Position numbers and translations under genes: made by a program. 64,000 nt of DNA from Euonymus europaeus (Eukaryota; Streptophyta; Magnoliopsida; Celastrales; Celastraceae), in NCBI GenBank assembly GCA_963580455.1, contig OY756962.1, positions 26,921,001 through 26,985,000 on the forward strand, in the 5' to 3' direction. The notes beneath the pieces are model-generated. The model was given only the letters and a program-made list of their open reading frames with translations. It searched no databases and was not told where the DNA came from. Positions 51,026 through 63,128 of the stretch are shown here, piece after piece. Numbering within the stretch: the first letter of the stretch is position 1; each line of letters starts with the position of its first letter.

Positions 51026-52582
51026 CTCGTTTCACCTAGTTAGCCGCGAAATGCGGTTTCTTTACGTAAACGGTTTTATTAAAATCCGTTGACTCCGAGT
51101 TCTGAATTCGGTGATTTTTAGCTTGATTTCACACTACTTTACGAGCTTTACAATCCTGGCATTTCGGATTTTGATTTCAGAACTCGTGGCTAGTAGGTCT
51201 CGTCTCACCTAGCTAGCCGCAAAATATGGTTTCTTTACGTAAACAGTTTTATGAATATCCATTGACTCAGAGTTCTGAATTCGGTTGTTTTTCGCTTGAT
51301 TTCACACTACTTTTCGATCTCTACAATCCTGGCGTTTCGGATTTTGATTTCAGAACTCGTGGCTAGTAGGTCTCGTTTCACCTAGTTAGCCGCGAAATGT
51401 GGTTTCTTTACGTAAACGGTTTTATGAATATCCGTTGACTCCGAGTTCTGAATTCGTTGATTTTTAGCTTGATTTCACACTACTTTACAAGCTCTTCAAT
51501 CCTGGCATTTCGGATTTTGATTTCAGAACTTGTGGCTAGTAGGTCTCGTTTCACCTAGTTAGCCGCGAAATGGGGTTTCTTAACGTACACGGTTTTATGA
51601 ATATCCGTTGACTCCGAGTTCTGAATTCGGTGATTTTTAGCTTGATTTCAGACTACTTTTCGAGCTCTACAATCCTGCCGTTTGGGATTTTGATTTCAGA
51701 ACTCGTGGCTAGTAGGTCTCGTTTCACCAAGTTAGCCGCGAAATGTGGTTTCTTTACGTAAACGGTTTTATGAATATCCATTGACTCCGAGTTCTGAATT
51801 CGTTGATTTTTAGCTTGATTTCACACTACTTTACAAGCTCTTCAATCCTGGCATTTCGGATTTTGATTTCAGAACTTGTGGCTAGTAGGTCTCGTTTCAC
51901 CTAGTTAGCCGCGAAATGGGGTTTCTTAACGTACACGGTTTTATGAATATCCGTTGACTCCGAGTTCTGAATTCGGTTATTTTTCGCTTGATTTCACACT
52001 ACTTTTTGAGCTCTACAATCATGGCATTTCGGATTTTGATTTCAGAACTCGTGGCTAGTAGGTCTCGTTTCACCTAGTTAGCCGCAAAATACGGTTTCTT
52101 TACGTAAACGGTTTTATGAATATCCGTTGACTCCGAGTTCTGAATTCGGGGATTTTTAGCTTGATTTCAGACTACTTTTCGAGCTCTACAATCCTGACGT
52201 TCGGGATTTTGATTTCAGAACTCGTGGCTAGTAGGTCTCGTTTCACCTAGTTAGCCGCGAAATGTGGTTTCTTAACGTAAACGGTTTTATGAATATCCGT
52301 TGTCTCCGAGTTCTGAAATCGGTGATTTTTAGCTTGATTTCACACTAATTTTCGAGCTCTACAATCCTGTCGTTTCGGATTTTGATTTCAGAACTCGTGG
52401 CTAGTAGGTCTCGTTTCACCTAGTTAGCCGCGAAATGTGGTTTCTTTACGTAAACGGTTTTATGAATATCCCTTGACTCCGAGTTCTGAATTCGGTGATT
52501 TTTAGCTTGATTTCACAATACTTTTCGAGCTCTACAATCCTAGCGTTTCGTATTTTGATTTCGGAACTCATGGCTAGTAGGT
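51026..52582 (+). repeat. 9-monomer HOR A-I
   Basis: First of three consecutive full copies. A units start at 51026, 52583, 54140 and 55697, each exactly 1557 bp apart. B has a private AGCCGCAAAATATGG. Confidence 0.92.
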
Positions 52583-54139
52583 CTCGTTTCACCTAGTTAG
52601 CCGCGAAATGCGGTTTCTTTACGTAAACGGTTTTATTAAAATCCGTTGACTCCGAGTTCTGAATTCGGTGATTTTTAGCTTGATTTCACACTACTTTACG
52701 AGCTTTACAATCCTGGCATTTCGGATTTTGATTTCAGAACTCGTGGCTAGTAGGTCTCGTCTCACCTAGCTAGCCGCGAAATATGGTTTCTTTACGTAAA
52801 CAGTTTTATGAATATCCATTGACTCAGAGTTCTGAATTCGGTTGTTTTTCGCTTGATTTCACACTACTTTTCGATCTCTACAATCCTGGCGTTTCGGATT
52901 TTGATTTCAGAACTCGTGGCTAGTAGGTCTCGTTTCACCTAGTTAGCCGCGAAATGTGGTTTCTTTACGTAAACGGTTTTATGAATATCCGTTGACTCCG
53001 AGTTCTGAATTCGTTGATTTTTAGCTTGATTTCACACTACTTTACAAGCTCTTCAATCCTGGCATTTCGGATTTTGATTTCAGAACTTGTGGCTAGTAGG
53101 TCTCGTTTCACCTAGTTAGCCGCGAAATGGGGTTTCTTAACGTACACGGTTTTATGAATATCCGTTGACTCCGAGTTCTGAATTCGGTGATTTTTAGCTT
53201 GATTTCAGACTACTTTTCGAGCTCTACAATCCTGCCGTTCGGGATTTTGATTTCAGAACTCGTGGCTAGTAGGTCTCGTTTCACCAAGTTAGCCGCGAAA
53301 TGTGGTTTCTTTACGTAAACGGTTTTATGAATATCCATTGACTCCGAGTTCTGAATTCGTTGATTTTTAGCTTGATTTCACACTACTTTACAAGCTCTTC
53401 AATCCTGGCATTTCGGATTTTGATTTCAGAACTTGTGGCTAGTAGGTCTCGTTTCACCTAGTTAGCCGCGAAATGGGGTTTCTTAACGTACACGGTTTTA
53501 TGAATATCCGTTGACTCCGAGTTCTGAATTCGGTTATTTTTCGCTTGATTTCACACTACTTTTTGAGCTCTACAATCATGGCGTTTCGGATTTTGATTTC
53601 AGAACTCGTGGCTAGTAGGTCTCGTTTCACCTAGTTAGCCGCAAAATACGGTTTCTTTACGTAAACGGTTTTATGAATATCCGTTGACTCCGAGTTCTGA
53701 ATTCGGTGATTTTTAGCTTGATTTCAGACTACTTTTCGAGCTCTACAATCCTGCCGTTCGGGATTTTGATTTCAGAACTCGTGGCTAGTAGGTCTCGTTT
53801 CACCTAGTTAGCCGCGAAATGTGGTTTCTTAACGTAAACGGTTTTATGAATATCCGTTGTCTCCGAGTTCTGAAATCGGTGATTTTTAGCTTGATTTCAC
53901 ACTACTTTTCGAGCTCTACAATCCTGTCGTTTCGGATTTTGATTTCAGAACTCGTGGCTAGTAGGTCTCGTTTCACCTAGTTAGCCGCGAAATGTGGTTT
54001 CTTTACGTAAACGGTTTTATGAATATCCCTTGACTCCGAGTTCTGAATTCGGTGATTTTTAGCTTGATTTCACACTACTTTTCGAGCTCTACAATCCTAG
54101 CGTTTCGTATTTTGATTTCAGAACTCATGGCTAGTAGGT
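52583..54139 (+). repeat. 9-monomer HOR A-I
   Basis: Second of the three consecutive copies. G here has GGTGATTTTTAGC and CCGTTCGGG rather than the GGGGATTTTTAGC and CTGACGTTCGGG of 51026-52582. Confidence 0.92.
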
Positions 54140-55696
54140 CTCGTTTCACCTAGTTAGCCGCGAAATGCGGTTTCTTTATGTAAACGGTTTTATTAAAATC
54201 CGTTGACTCCGAGTTCTGAATTCGGTGATTTTTAGCTTGATTTCACACTACTTTACGGGCTTTACAATCCTGGCATTTCGGGTTTTGATTTCAGAACTCG
54301 TGGCTAGTAGGTCTCGTCTCACCTAGCTAGCCGCGAAATATGGTTTCTTTACGTAAACAGTTTTATGAATATCCATTGACTCAGAGTTCTGAATTCGGTT
54401 GTTTTTCGCTTGATTTCACACTAATTTTCGATCTCTACAATCCTGGCGTTTCGGATTTTGATTTCAGAACTCGTGGCTAGTAGGTCTCGTTTCACCTAGT
54501 TAGCCGCGAAATGTGGTTTCTTTACGTAAACGGTTTTATGAATATCCGTTGACTCCGAGTTCTGAATTCGTTGATTTTTAGCTTGATTTCACACTACTTT
54601 ACAAGCTCTTCAATCCTGGCATTTCGGATTTTGATTTCAGAACTTGTGGCTAGTAGGTCTCGTTTCACCTAGTTAGCCGCGAAATGGGGTTTCTTAACGT
54701 ACACGGTTTTATGAATATCCGTTGACTCCGAGTTCTGAATTCGGTGATTTTTAGCTTGATTTCAGACTACTTTTCGAGCTCTACAATCCTGCCGTTCGGG
54801 ATTTTGATTTCAGAACTCGTGGCTAGTAGGTCTCGTTTCACCAAGTTAGCCGCGAAATGTGGTTTCTTTACGTAAACGGTTTTATGAATATCCATTGACT
54901 CCGAGTTCTGAATTCGTTGATTTTTAGCTTGATTTCACACTACTTTACAAGCTCTTCAATCCTGGCATTTCGGATTTTGATTTCAGAACTCGTGGCTAGT
55001 AGGTCTCGTTTCACCTAGTTAGCCGCGAAATGGGGTTTCTTAACGTACACGGTTTTATGAATATCCGTTGACTCCGAGTTCTGAATTCGGTTATTTTTCG
55101 CTTGATTTCACACTACTTTTTGAGCTCTACAATCATGGCGTTTCGGATTTTGATTTCAGAACTCGTGGCTAGTAGGTCTCGTTTCACCTAGTTAACCGCA
55201 AAATACGGTTTCTTTACGTAAACGGTTTTATGAATATCCGTTGACTCCGAGTTCTGAATTCGGCGATTTTTAGCTTGATTTCAGACTACTTTTCGAGCTC
55301 TACAATCCTGCCATTCGGGATTTTGATTTCAGAACTCGTGGCTAGTAGGTCTCGTTTCACCTAGTTAACCGCGAAATGTGGTTTCTTAACGTAAACGGTT
55401 TTATGAATATCCGTTGTCTCCGAGTTCTGAAATCGGTGATTTTTAGCTTGATTTCACACTACTTTTCGAGCTCTACAATCCTGTGGTTTCGGATTTTGAT
55501 TTCAGAACTCGTGGCTAGTAGGTCTCGTTTCACCTAGTTAGCCGCGAAATGTGGTTTCTTTACGTAAACGGTTTTATGAATATCCCTTGACTCCGAGTTC
55601 TGAATTCGGTGATTTTTAGCTTGATTTCACACTACTTTTCGAGCTCTACAATCCTAGTGTTTCGTATTTTGATTTCAGAACTCATGGCTAGTAGGT
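54140..55696 (+). repeat. 9-monomer HOR A-I
   Basis: Third consecutive copy. Private marks include TTTATGTAAACGG in A, which breaks the palindrome, AGTTAACCGC in G and H, and CCTAGTGTTTCGTA in I. Confidence 0.92.
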
Positions 55697-56907
55697 CTCG
55701 TTTCACCTAGTTAGCCGCGAAATGCGGTTTCTTTACGTAAACGGTTTTATTAAAATCCGTTGACTCCGAGTTCTGAATTCGGTGATTTTTAGCTTGATTT
55801 CACACTACTTTACGAGCTTTACAATCCTGGAATTTCGGATTTTTATTTCAGAACTCGTGGCTAGTAGGTCTCGTCTCACCTAGCTAGCCGCGAAATATGG
55901 TTTCTTTACGTAAACAGTTTTATGAATATCCATTGACTCAGAGTTCTGAATTCGGTTGTTTTTCGCTTGATTTCACACTACTTTTCGATCTCTACAATCC
56001 TGGCGTTTCGGATTTTGATTTCAGAACTCGTGGCTAGTAGGTCTCGTTTCACCTAGTTAGCCGCGAAATGTGGTTTCTTTACGTAAACGGTTTTATGAAT
56101 ATCCGTTGACTCCGAGTTCTGAATTCGTTGATTTTTAGCTTGATTTCACACTACTTTACAAGCTCTTCAATCCTGGCATTTCGGATTTTGATTTCAGAAC
56201 TTGTGGCTAGTAGGTCTCGTTTCACCTAGTTAGCCGCGAAATGGGGTTTCTTAACGTACACGGTTTTATGAATATCCGTTGACTCCGAGTTCTGAATTCG
56301 GTTGTTTTTCGCTTGATTTCACACTACTTTTCGAGCTCTACAATCATGGCGTTTCGGATTTTGATTTCAGAACTCGTGGCTAGTAGGTCTCGTTTCACCT
56401 AGTTAGCCGCAAAATACGGTTTCTTTACGTAAACGGTTTTATGAATATCCGTTGACTCCGAGTTCTGAATTCGGTGATTTTTAGCTTGATTTCAGACTAC
56501 TTTTCGAGCTCTACAATCCTGCCGTTTGGGATTTTGATTTCAGTACTCGTGGCTAGTAGGTCTCGTTTCACCTAGTTAGCCGCGAAATGTGGTTTCTTAA
56601 CGTAAACGGTTTTATGAATATCCGTTGTCTCCGAGTTCTGAAATCGGTGATTTTTAGCTTGATTTCACACTACTTTTTGAGCTCTACAATCCTGTCATTT
56701 CGGATTTTGATTTCAGAACTCGTGGCTATTTGGTCTCGTTTCGCCTAGTTAGCCGCGAAATGTGGTTTCTTTACGTAAACGGTTTTATGAATATCCCTTG
56801 ACTCCGAGTTCTGAATTCGGTGATTTTTAGCTTGATTTCACACTACTTTTCGAGCTCTACAATCCTAGCGTTTCGTATTTTGATTTCAGAACTCATGGCT
56901 AGTAGGT
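55697..56907 (+). repeat. 7-monomer contraction of the 9-monomer HOR
   Basis: Order A, B, C, D/F hybrid, G, H, I (1211 bp). E is missing, and D and F are fused in the unit at 56216. H carries the private mark GGCTATTTGGTCTCG at its end, shared only with the second 7-monomer copy. Confidence 0.9.
56216..56388 (+). repeat. D/F hybrid monomer
   Basis: TTAACGTACACGG near 56250 is common to D and F. The 3' half has CACTACTTTTCGAG and CATGGCG like F rather than CAGACTAC and CCGTTCGGG like D. GGTTGTTTTTCGC replaces F's GGTTATTTTTCGC. The flanking order C-(D/F)-G shows loss of two monomers in register. Confidence 0.85.
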
Positions 56908-57080
56908 CTCGTTTCACCTAGTTAGCCGCAAAATGCGGTTTCTTTACGTAAACGGTTTTATTAAAATCCGTTGACTCCGAGTTCTGAATTCGGTGATTTT
57001 TAGCTTGATTTCACACTACTTTACGAGCTCTACAATCCTGGCATTTCGGATTTTGATTTCAGAACTCATGGCTAGTAGGT
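56908..57080 (+). repeat. Extra single A monomer
   Basis: TTATTAAAATCCG occurs at 56960 and again at 57133, one monomer apart, so A is tandemly doubled. Both have CGAGCTCTAC where most A units have CGAGCTTTAC. Confidence 0.9.
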
Positions 57081-58291
57081 CTCGTTTCACCTAGTTAGCC
57101 GCGAAATGCGGTTTCTTTACGTAAACGGTTTTATTAAAATCCGTTGACTCCGAGTTCTGAATTCGGTGATTTTTAGCTTGATTTCACACTACTTTACGAG
57201 CTCTACAATCCTGGCATTTCGGATTTTGATTTCAGAACTCATGGCTAGTAGGTCTCGTCTCACCTAGCTAGCCGCGAAATATGGTTTCTTTACGTAAACG
57301 GTTTTATGAATATCCATTGACTCAGAGTTCTGAATTCGGTTGTTTTTCGCTTGATTTCACACTACTTTTCGATCTCTACAATCCTGGCGTTTCGGATTTT
57401 GATTTCAGAACTCGTGGCTAGTAGGTCTCGTTTCACCTAGTTAGCCGCGAAATGTGGTTTCTTTACGTAAACGGTTTTATGAATATCCGTTGACTCCGAG
57501 TTCTGAATTCGTTGATTTTTAGCTTGATTTCACACTACTTTACAAGCTCTTCAATCCTGGCATTTCGGATTTTGATTTCAGAACTTGTGGCTAGTAGGTC
57601 TCGTTTCACCTAGTTAGCCGCGAAATGGGGTTTCTTAACGTACACGGTTTTATGAATATCCGTTGACTCCGAGTTCTGAATTCGGTTGTTTTTCGCTTGA
57701 TTTCACAGTACCTTTCGAGCTCTACAATCATGGCGTTTCGGATTTTGATTTCAGAACTCGTGGCTAGTAGGTCTCGTTTCACCTAGTCAGCCGCAAAATA
57801 TGGTTTCTTTACGTAAACGGTTTTATGAATATCCGTTGACTCCGAGTTCTGAATTCGGTGATTTTTAGCTTGATTTCAGACTACTTTTCGAGCTCTACAA
57901 TCCTGCCGTTTGGGATTTTGATTTCAGAACTCGTGGCTAGTAGGTCTCGTTTCACCTAGTTAGCCGCGAAATGTGGTTTCTTAACGTAAACGGTTTTATG
58001 AATATCCGTTGTCTCCGAGTTCTGAAATCGGTGATTTTTAGCTTGATTTCACACTAATTTTTGAGCTCTACAATCCTGTCATTTCGGATTTTGATTTCAG
58101 AACTCGTGGCTATTTGGTCTCGTTTCGCCTAGTTAGCCGCGAAATGTGGTTTCTTTACGTAAACGGTTTTATGAATATCCCTTGACTCCGAGTTCTGAAT
58201 TCGGTGATTTTTAGCTTGATTTCACACTACTTTTCGAGCTCTACAATCCTAGCGTTTCGTATTTTGATTTCAGAACTCATGGCTAGTAGGT
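57081..58291 (+). repeat. 7-monomer contraction, second copy
   Basis: Order A, B, C, D/F (57600), G, H, I. GGCTATTTGG recurs at 58111, 1384 bp after the first (7 monomers plus the extra A). B here has reverted AACGGTT for AACAGTT, and D/F has a private CACAGTACC. Confidence 0.9.
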
Positions 58292-61200
58292 CTCGTTTCA
58301 CCTAGTTAGCCGCAAAATGCGGTTTCTTTACGTAAACGGTTTTATTAAAATCCGTTGACTCCGAGTTCTGAATTCGGTGATTTTTAGCTTGATTTCACAC
58401 TACTTTACGAGCTCTACAATCCTGGCATTTCGGATTTTGATTTCAGAACTTGTGGCTAGTAGGTCTCGTTTCACCTAGTTAGCCGCGAAATGTGGTTTCT
58501 TTACGTAAACGGTTTTATGAATATCCGTTCACTCCGAGTTCTGAATTCGGTGATTTTTAGCTTGATTTCACACTACTTTTGGAGCTCTACAATCCTGTTG
58601 TTTCGGATTTTGATTTCAGAACTCGTGGCTAGTAGGTCTCGTTTCACCTAGTTAGCAGCGAAATGTGGTTTCTTTACGTAAACGGTTTTTTGAATATCCG
58701 TTGACTCCGAGTTCTGAATTCGGTGATTTTTAGCTTGATTTCACACTACTTTTCGAGCTCTACAATCCTGTTGTTTCGGATTTTGATTTCAGAACTCGTG
58801 GCTAGTAGGTCTCGTTTCACCTAGTTAGCAGCGAAATGTGGTTTCTTTACGTAAACGGTTTTATGAATATCCGTTGACTCCGAGTTCTGAATTCGGTGAT
58901 TTTTAGCTTGATTTCACACTACTTTTCGAGCTCTACAATCCTAGCGTTTCGTATTTTGATTTCAGAACTCATGGCTAGTAGGTCTCGTTTCACCTAGTTA
59001 GCCGCGAAATGCGGTTTCTTTACGTAAACGGTTTTATTAAAATCCGTTGACTCCGAGTTCTGAATTCGGTGATTTTTAGCTTGATTTCACACTACTTTAC
59101 GAGCTCTACAATCCTGGGATTTCGGATTTTGATTTCAGAACTCGTGGCTAGTAGGTCTCGTTTCACCTAGTTAGCCGCGAAATGTGGTTTCTTTACGTAA
59201 ACGGTTTTATGAATATCCGTTGACTCCGAGTTCTGAATTCGGTGATTTTTAGCTTGATTTCACACTACTTTTCGAGCTCTTCAATCCTGGCATTTCGGAT
59301 TTTGATTTCAGAACTTGTGGCTAGTAGGTCTCGTTTCACCTAGTTAGCAGCGAAATGGGGTTTCTTTACGTAAACGGTTTTATGAATATCCGTTGACTTC
59401 GAGTTCTGAATTCGGTGATTTTTAGCTTGATTTCACACTACTTTTGGAGCTCTACAATCCTGTTGTTTCGGATTTTGATTTCAGAACTCGTGGCTAGTAG
59501 GTCTCGTTTCACCTAGTTAGCAGCGAAATGTGGTTTCTTTACGTAAACGGTTTTATGAATATCCGTTGACTCCGAGTTCTGAATTCGGTGATTTTTAGCT
59601 TGATTTCACACTACTTTTCGAGCTCTACAATCCTGTTGTTTCGGATTTTGATTTCAGAACTCTTGGCTAGTAGGTCTCGTTTCACCTAGTTAGCCGCGAA
59701 ATATGGTTTCTTTACGTAAACGGTTTTATGAATATCCGTTGACTCAGAGTTCTGAATTCGGTGATTTTTAGCTTGATTTCACACTAGTTTTCGAGCTCTA
59801 CAATCCTGGCATTTCGGATTTTGATTTCAGAACTCGTGGCTAGTAGGTCTCGTTTCACCTAGTTAGCCGCGAAATGTGGTTTCTTTACGTAAACGGTTTT
59901 ATGAATATCCGTTGATTCCGAGTTCTGAATTCGGTGATTTTTAGCTTGATTTCACACTACTTTTCGAGCTCTACAATCCTGGTGTTTCGGATTTTGATTT
60001 CAGAACTCGTGGCTAGTAGGTCTCGTTTCACCTAGTTAGCCGCGAAATGTGGTTTCTTTACGTAAACGGTTTTATGAATATCCGTTCACTCCGAGTTCTG
60101 AATTCGGTGATTTTTAGCTTGATTTCACACTACTTTTGGAGCTCTACTATCCTGTTGTTTCGGATTTTGATTTCAGAACTCGTGGCTAGTAGGTCTCGTT
60201 TCACCTAGTTAGCAGCGAAATGTGGTTTCTTTACGTAAACGGTTTTATGAATATCCGTTGACTCCGTGTTCTGAATTCGGTGATTTTTAGCTTGATTTCA
60301 CACTACTTTTCGAGCTCTACAATCCTGTTGTTTCGGATTTTTATTTCAGAACTCGTGGCTAGTAGGTCTCGTTTCACCTAGTTAGCCGCGAAATGTGATT
60401 TCTTTACGTAAACGGTTTTATGAATATCCGTTCACTCCGAGTTCTGAATTCGGTGATTTTTAGCTTGATTTCACACTACTTTTGGAGCTCTACAATCCTG
60501 TTGTTTCGGATTTTGATTTCAGAACTCGTGGCTAGTAGGTCTCGTTTCACCTAGTTAGCAGCGAAATGTGGTTTCTTTACGTAAACGGTTTTATGAATAT
60601 CCGTTGACTCCGAGTTCTGAATTCGGTGATTTTTAGCTTGATTTCACACTACTTTTCGAGCTCTACAATCCTGTTGTTTCGGATTTTGATTTCAGAACTC
60701 GTGGCTAGTAGGTCTCGTTTCACCTAGTTAGCCGCGAAATGTGGTTTCTTTACGTAAACGGTTTTATGAATATCCGTTGACTCAGAGTTCTGAATTCGGT
60801 GATTTTTAGCTTGATTTCACACTACTTTTCGAGCTCTACAATCCTGGCATTTCGGATTTTGATTTCAGAACTCGTGGCTAGTAGGTCTCGTTTCACCTAG
60901 TTAGCCGCGAAATGTGGTTTCTTTACGTAAACGGTTTTATGAATATCCGTTGATTCCGAGTTCTGAATTCGGTGATTTTTAGCTTGATTTCACACTACTT
61001 TTCGAGCTCTACAATCCTGGTGTTTCGGATTTTGATTTCAGAACTCGTGGCAAGTAGGTCTCGTTTCACCTAGTTAGCCGCGAAATGTGGTTTCTTTACG
61101 TAAACGGTTTTATGAATATCCGTTGACTCCGAGTTCTGAATTCGGTGATTTTTAGCTTGATTTCACACTGCTTTTCGAGCTCTTCAATCATGGCGTTTCG

Positions 61201-61924
61201 GATTTTAGTTTCAGAACTCGTGGCTAGTAGGTCTCGTTTCACCTAGTTAGCCGCGAAATGGGGTTTCTTTACGTAAACGGTTTTATGAATATCCGTTGAC
61301 TCCGAGTTCTGAATTCGGTGATTTGTAGTTTGATTTCACACTACTTTACGAGCTCTACAATCCTGGCATTTCGGATTTTGATTTCAGAACTCGTGGCTAG
61401 TAGGTCTCGTTTCACCTAGTTGGCCGCGAAATGTGGTTTCTTAACGTAAACGGTTTTATGAATATCCGTTGATTCTGAGTTCTGAATTCGGTGATTTTTC
61501 GCTTGATTTCACACTACTTTTCGAGCTCTACAATCCTGGTGTTTCAGATTTTGATTTCAGAACTCGTGGCTAGTAGGTCTCGTTTCACCTAGTTAGCCGC
61601 GAAATGTGGTTTCTTTACGTAAACGGTTTTCTGAATATCCGTTGACTCCGAGTTCTGAATTCGGTGATTTTTCGCTTGATTTCGCACTACTTTTCGAGCT
61701 CTACAATCATGGCGTTTTGGATTTTGATTTCAGAACTCGTGGCTAGTAGGTCTCGTTTCACCTAGTTAGCCGCGAAATGTGGTTTCTTTACGTAAACGGT
61801 TTTATGAATATCCGTTCACTCCGAGTTCTGAATTCGGTGATTTTTAGCTTGATTTCACACTACTTTTGGAGCTCTACAATCCTGTTGTTTCGGATTTTGA
61901 TTTCAGAACTCGTGGCTAGTAGGT

Positions 61925-62097
61925 CTCGTTTCACCTAGTTAGCCGCGAAATGTGGTTTCTTTACGTAAACGGTTTTATGAATATCCGTTGACTCCGAGTT
62001 CTGAATTCGGTGATTTTTAGCTTGATTTCACACTACTTTTCGAGCTCTACAATCCTGGCATTTCGGATTTTGATTTCAAAACTCGTGGCTAGTAGGT
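61925..62097 (+). repeat. Reference satellite monomer, near consensus
   Basis: This copy differs from my by-eye consensus at one base (CAAAACTCG for CAGAACTCG near its end). Landmarks in unit coordinates: CTCGTTTCACCTAG 1-14; GCCGCGAAATG 18-28; palindrome TTTACGTAAA 36-45, which contains a SnaBI site; ATCCGTTGACTCCGAG 59-74; EcoRI site GAATTC 79-84; GGTGATTTTTAGC 85-97; SacI site GAGCTC 118-123; TACAATCCTGG 124-134; GATTTCAGAACTCG 148-161 in the consensus; GGCTAGTAGGT 163-173. The consensus has 35 C, 36 G and 11 CpG. One EcoRI, SacI and SnaBI site per unit means each enzyme should give a 173-bp ladder. Confidence 0.95.
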
Positions 62098-62962
62098 CTC
62101 GTTTCACCTAGTTAGCCGCGAAATGTGGATTCTTTACGTAAACGGTTTTATGAATATCCGTTGATTCCGAGTTCTGAATTCGGTGATTTTTAGCTTGATT
62201 TCACACTACTTTTCGAGCTCTACAATCCTGTTGTTTCGGATTTTGATTTCAGAACTCGTGGCTAGTAGGTCTCGTTTCACCTAGTTAGCCGCGAAATGTG
62301 GTTTCTTTACGTAAACGGTTTTACGAATATCCGTTGACTCCGAGTTCTGAATTCGGTGATTTTTAGCTTGATTTCACACTGCTTTTCGAGCTCTTCAATC
62401 ATGGCGTTTCGGATTTTAGTTTCAGAACTCGTGGCTAGTAGGTCTCGTTTCACCTAGTTAGCCGCAAAATGGGGTTTCTTTACGTAAACGGTTTTATGAA
62501 TATCCGTTGACTCCGAGTTCTGAATTCGGTGATTTGTAGCTTGATTTCACACTACTTTACGAGCTCTACAATCCTGGCATTTCGGATTTTGATTTCAGAA
62601 CTCGTGGCTAGTAGGTATCATTTCACCTAGTTAGCCGCGAAATGTGGTTTCTTTACGTAAACGGTTTTATGAATATCCCTTGACTCTGAGTTCTGAATTC
62701 GGTGATTTTTAGCTTGATTTCACACAACTTTTCGAGCTCTTCAATCCTAGCATTTCGTATTTTGATTTCAGAACTCATGGCTAGTAGGTCTCGTTTCACC
62801 TAGTTAGCCGCGAATTGTGGTTTCTTTACGTAAACGGTTTTATGAATATCCGTTCACTCCGAGTTCTGAATTCGGTGATTTTTAGCTTGATTTCACACTA
62901 CTTTTGGAGCTCTACAATCCTGTTGTCTCGGATTTTGATTTCAGAACTCGTGGCTAGTAGGT

Positions 62963-63128
62963 CTCGTTTCACCTAGTTAGCAGCGAAATGTGGTTTATTT
63001 ACGTAAACGGTTTTATGAATATCCGTTGACTCCGAGTTCTGAATTCGGTGATTTTTAGCTTGATTTCACACTACTTTTCGAGCTCTACAATCCTGGGATT
63101 TTGATTTCAGAACTCGTGTCTAGTAGGT
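62963..63128 (+). repeat. 166-bp monomer with 7-bp deletion
   Basis: CCTGGCATTTCGGATTTTG is shortened to CCTGGGATTTTG near 63096. This is the only length change larger than one base found within a monomer in the window. The GG at both deletion edges fits slippage between short direct repeats. Confidence 0.9.

Larger units (their letters stand above)
35978..53274 (+). repeat. Super-repeat copy 2 (100 monomers, about 17.3 kb)
   Basis: Relative to copy 1 the offset changes only by whole monomers: 112, then 109 (after 19.3 kb of copy 1), 107 (after 21.1 kb), 106 (after 22.2 kb), 114 (after the 8-monomer gain at 48950), then 100 after the 14-monomer block missing here. Single-base differences between the copies are few by eye, often zero to two per monomer. 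Copy 1 ends in the hybrid at 35978. Copy 2 runs past the equivalent point into more 9-monomer HOR. Confidence 0.85.

Noticed and set aside
16602..53274. Super-repeat as a pure assembly duplication
   Set aside because: The copies differ by several whole-monomer gains and losses and by private base changes, which a simple assembly copy would not give. Reads would still be needed for proof.
61925..62097. CENP-B box (TTCG, A and CGGG core)
   Set aside because: I checked the TTCG-containing places on both strands. None has the A and CGGG at the required spacing.
61925..62097. Pol III A/B boxes or a tRNA/SINE origin
   Set aside because: TGGCTAGTAGG loosely resembles an A box and GTTGACTCC a B box lacking one base. 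Key positions do not match and no tRNA fold is apparent.
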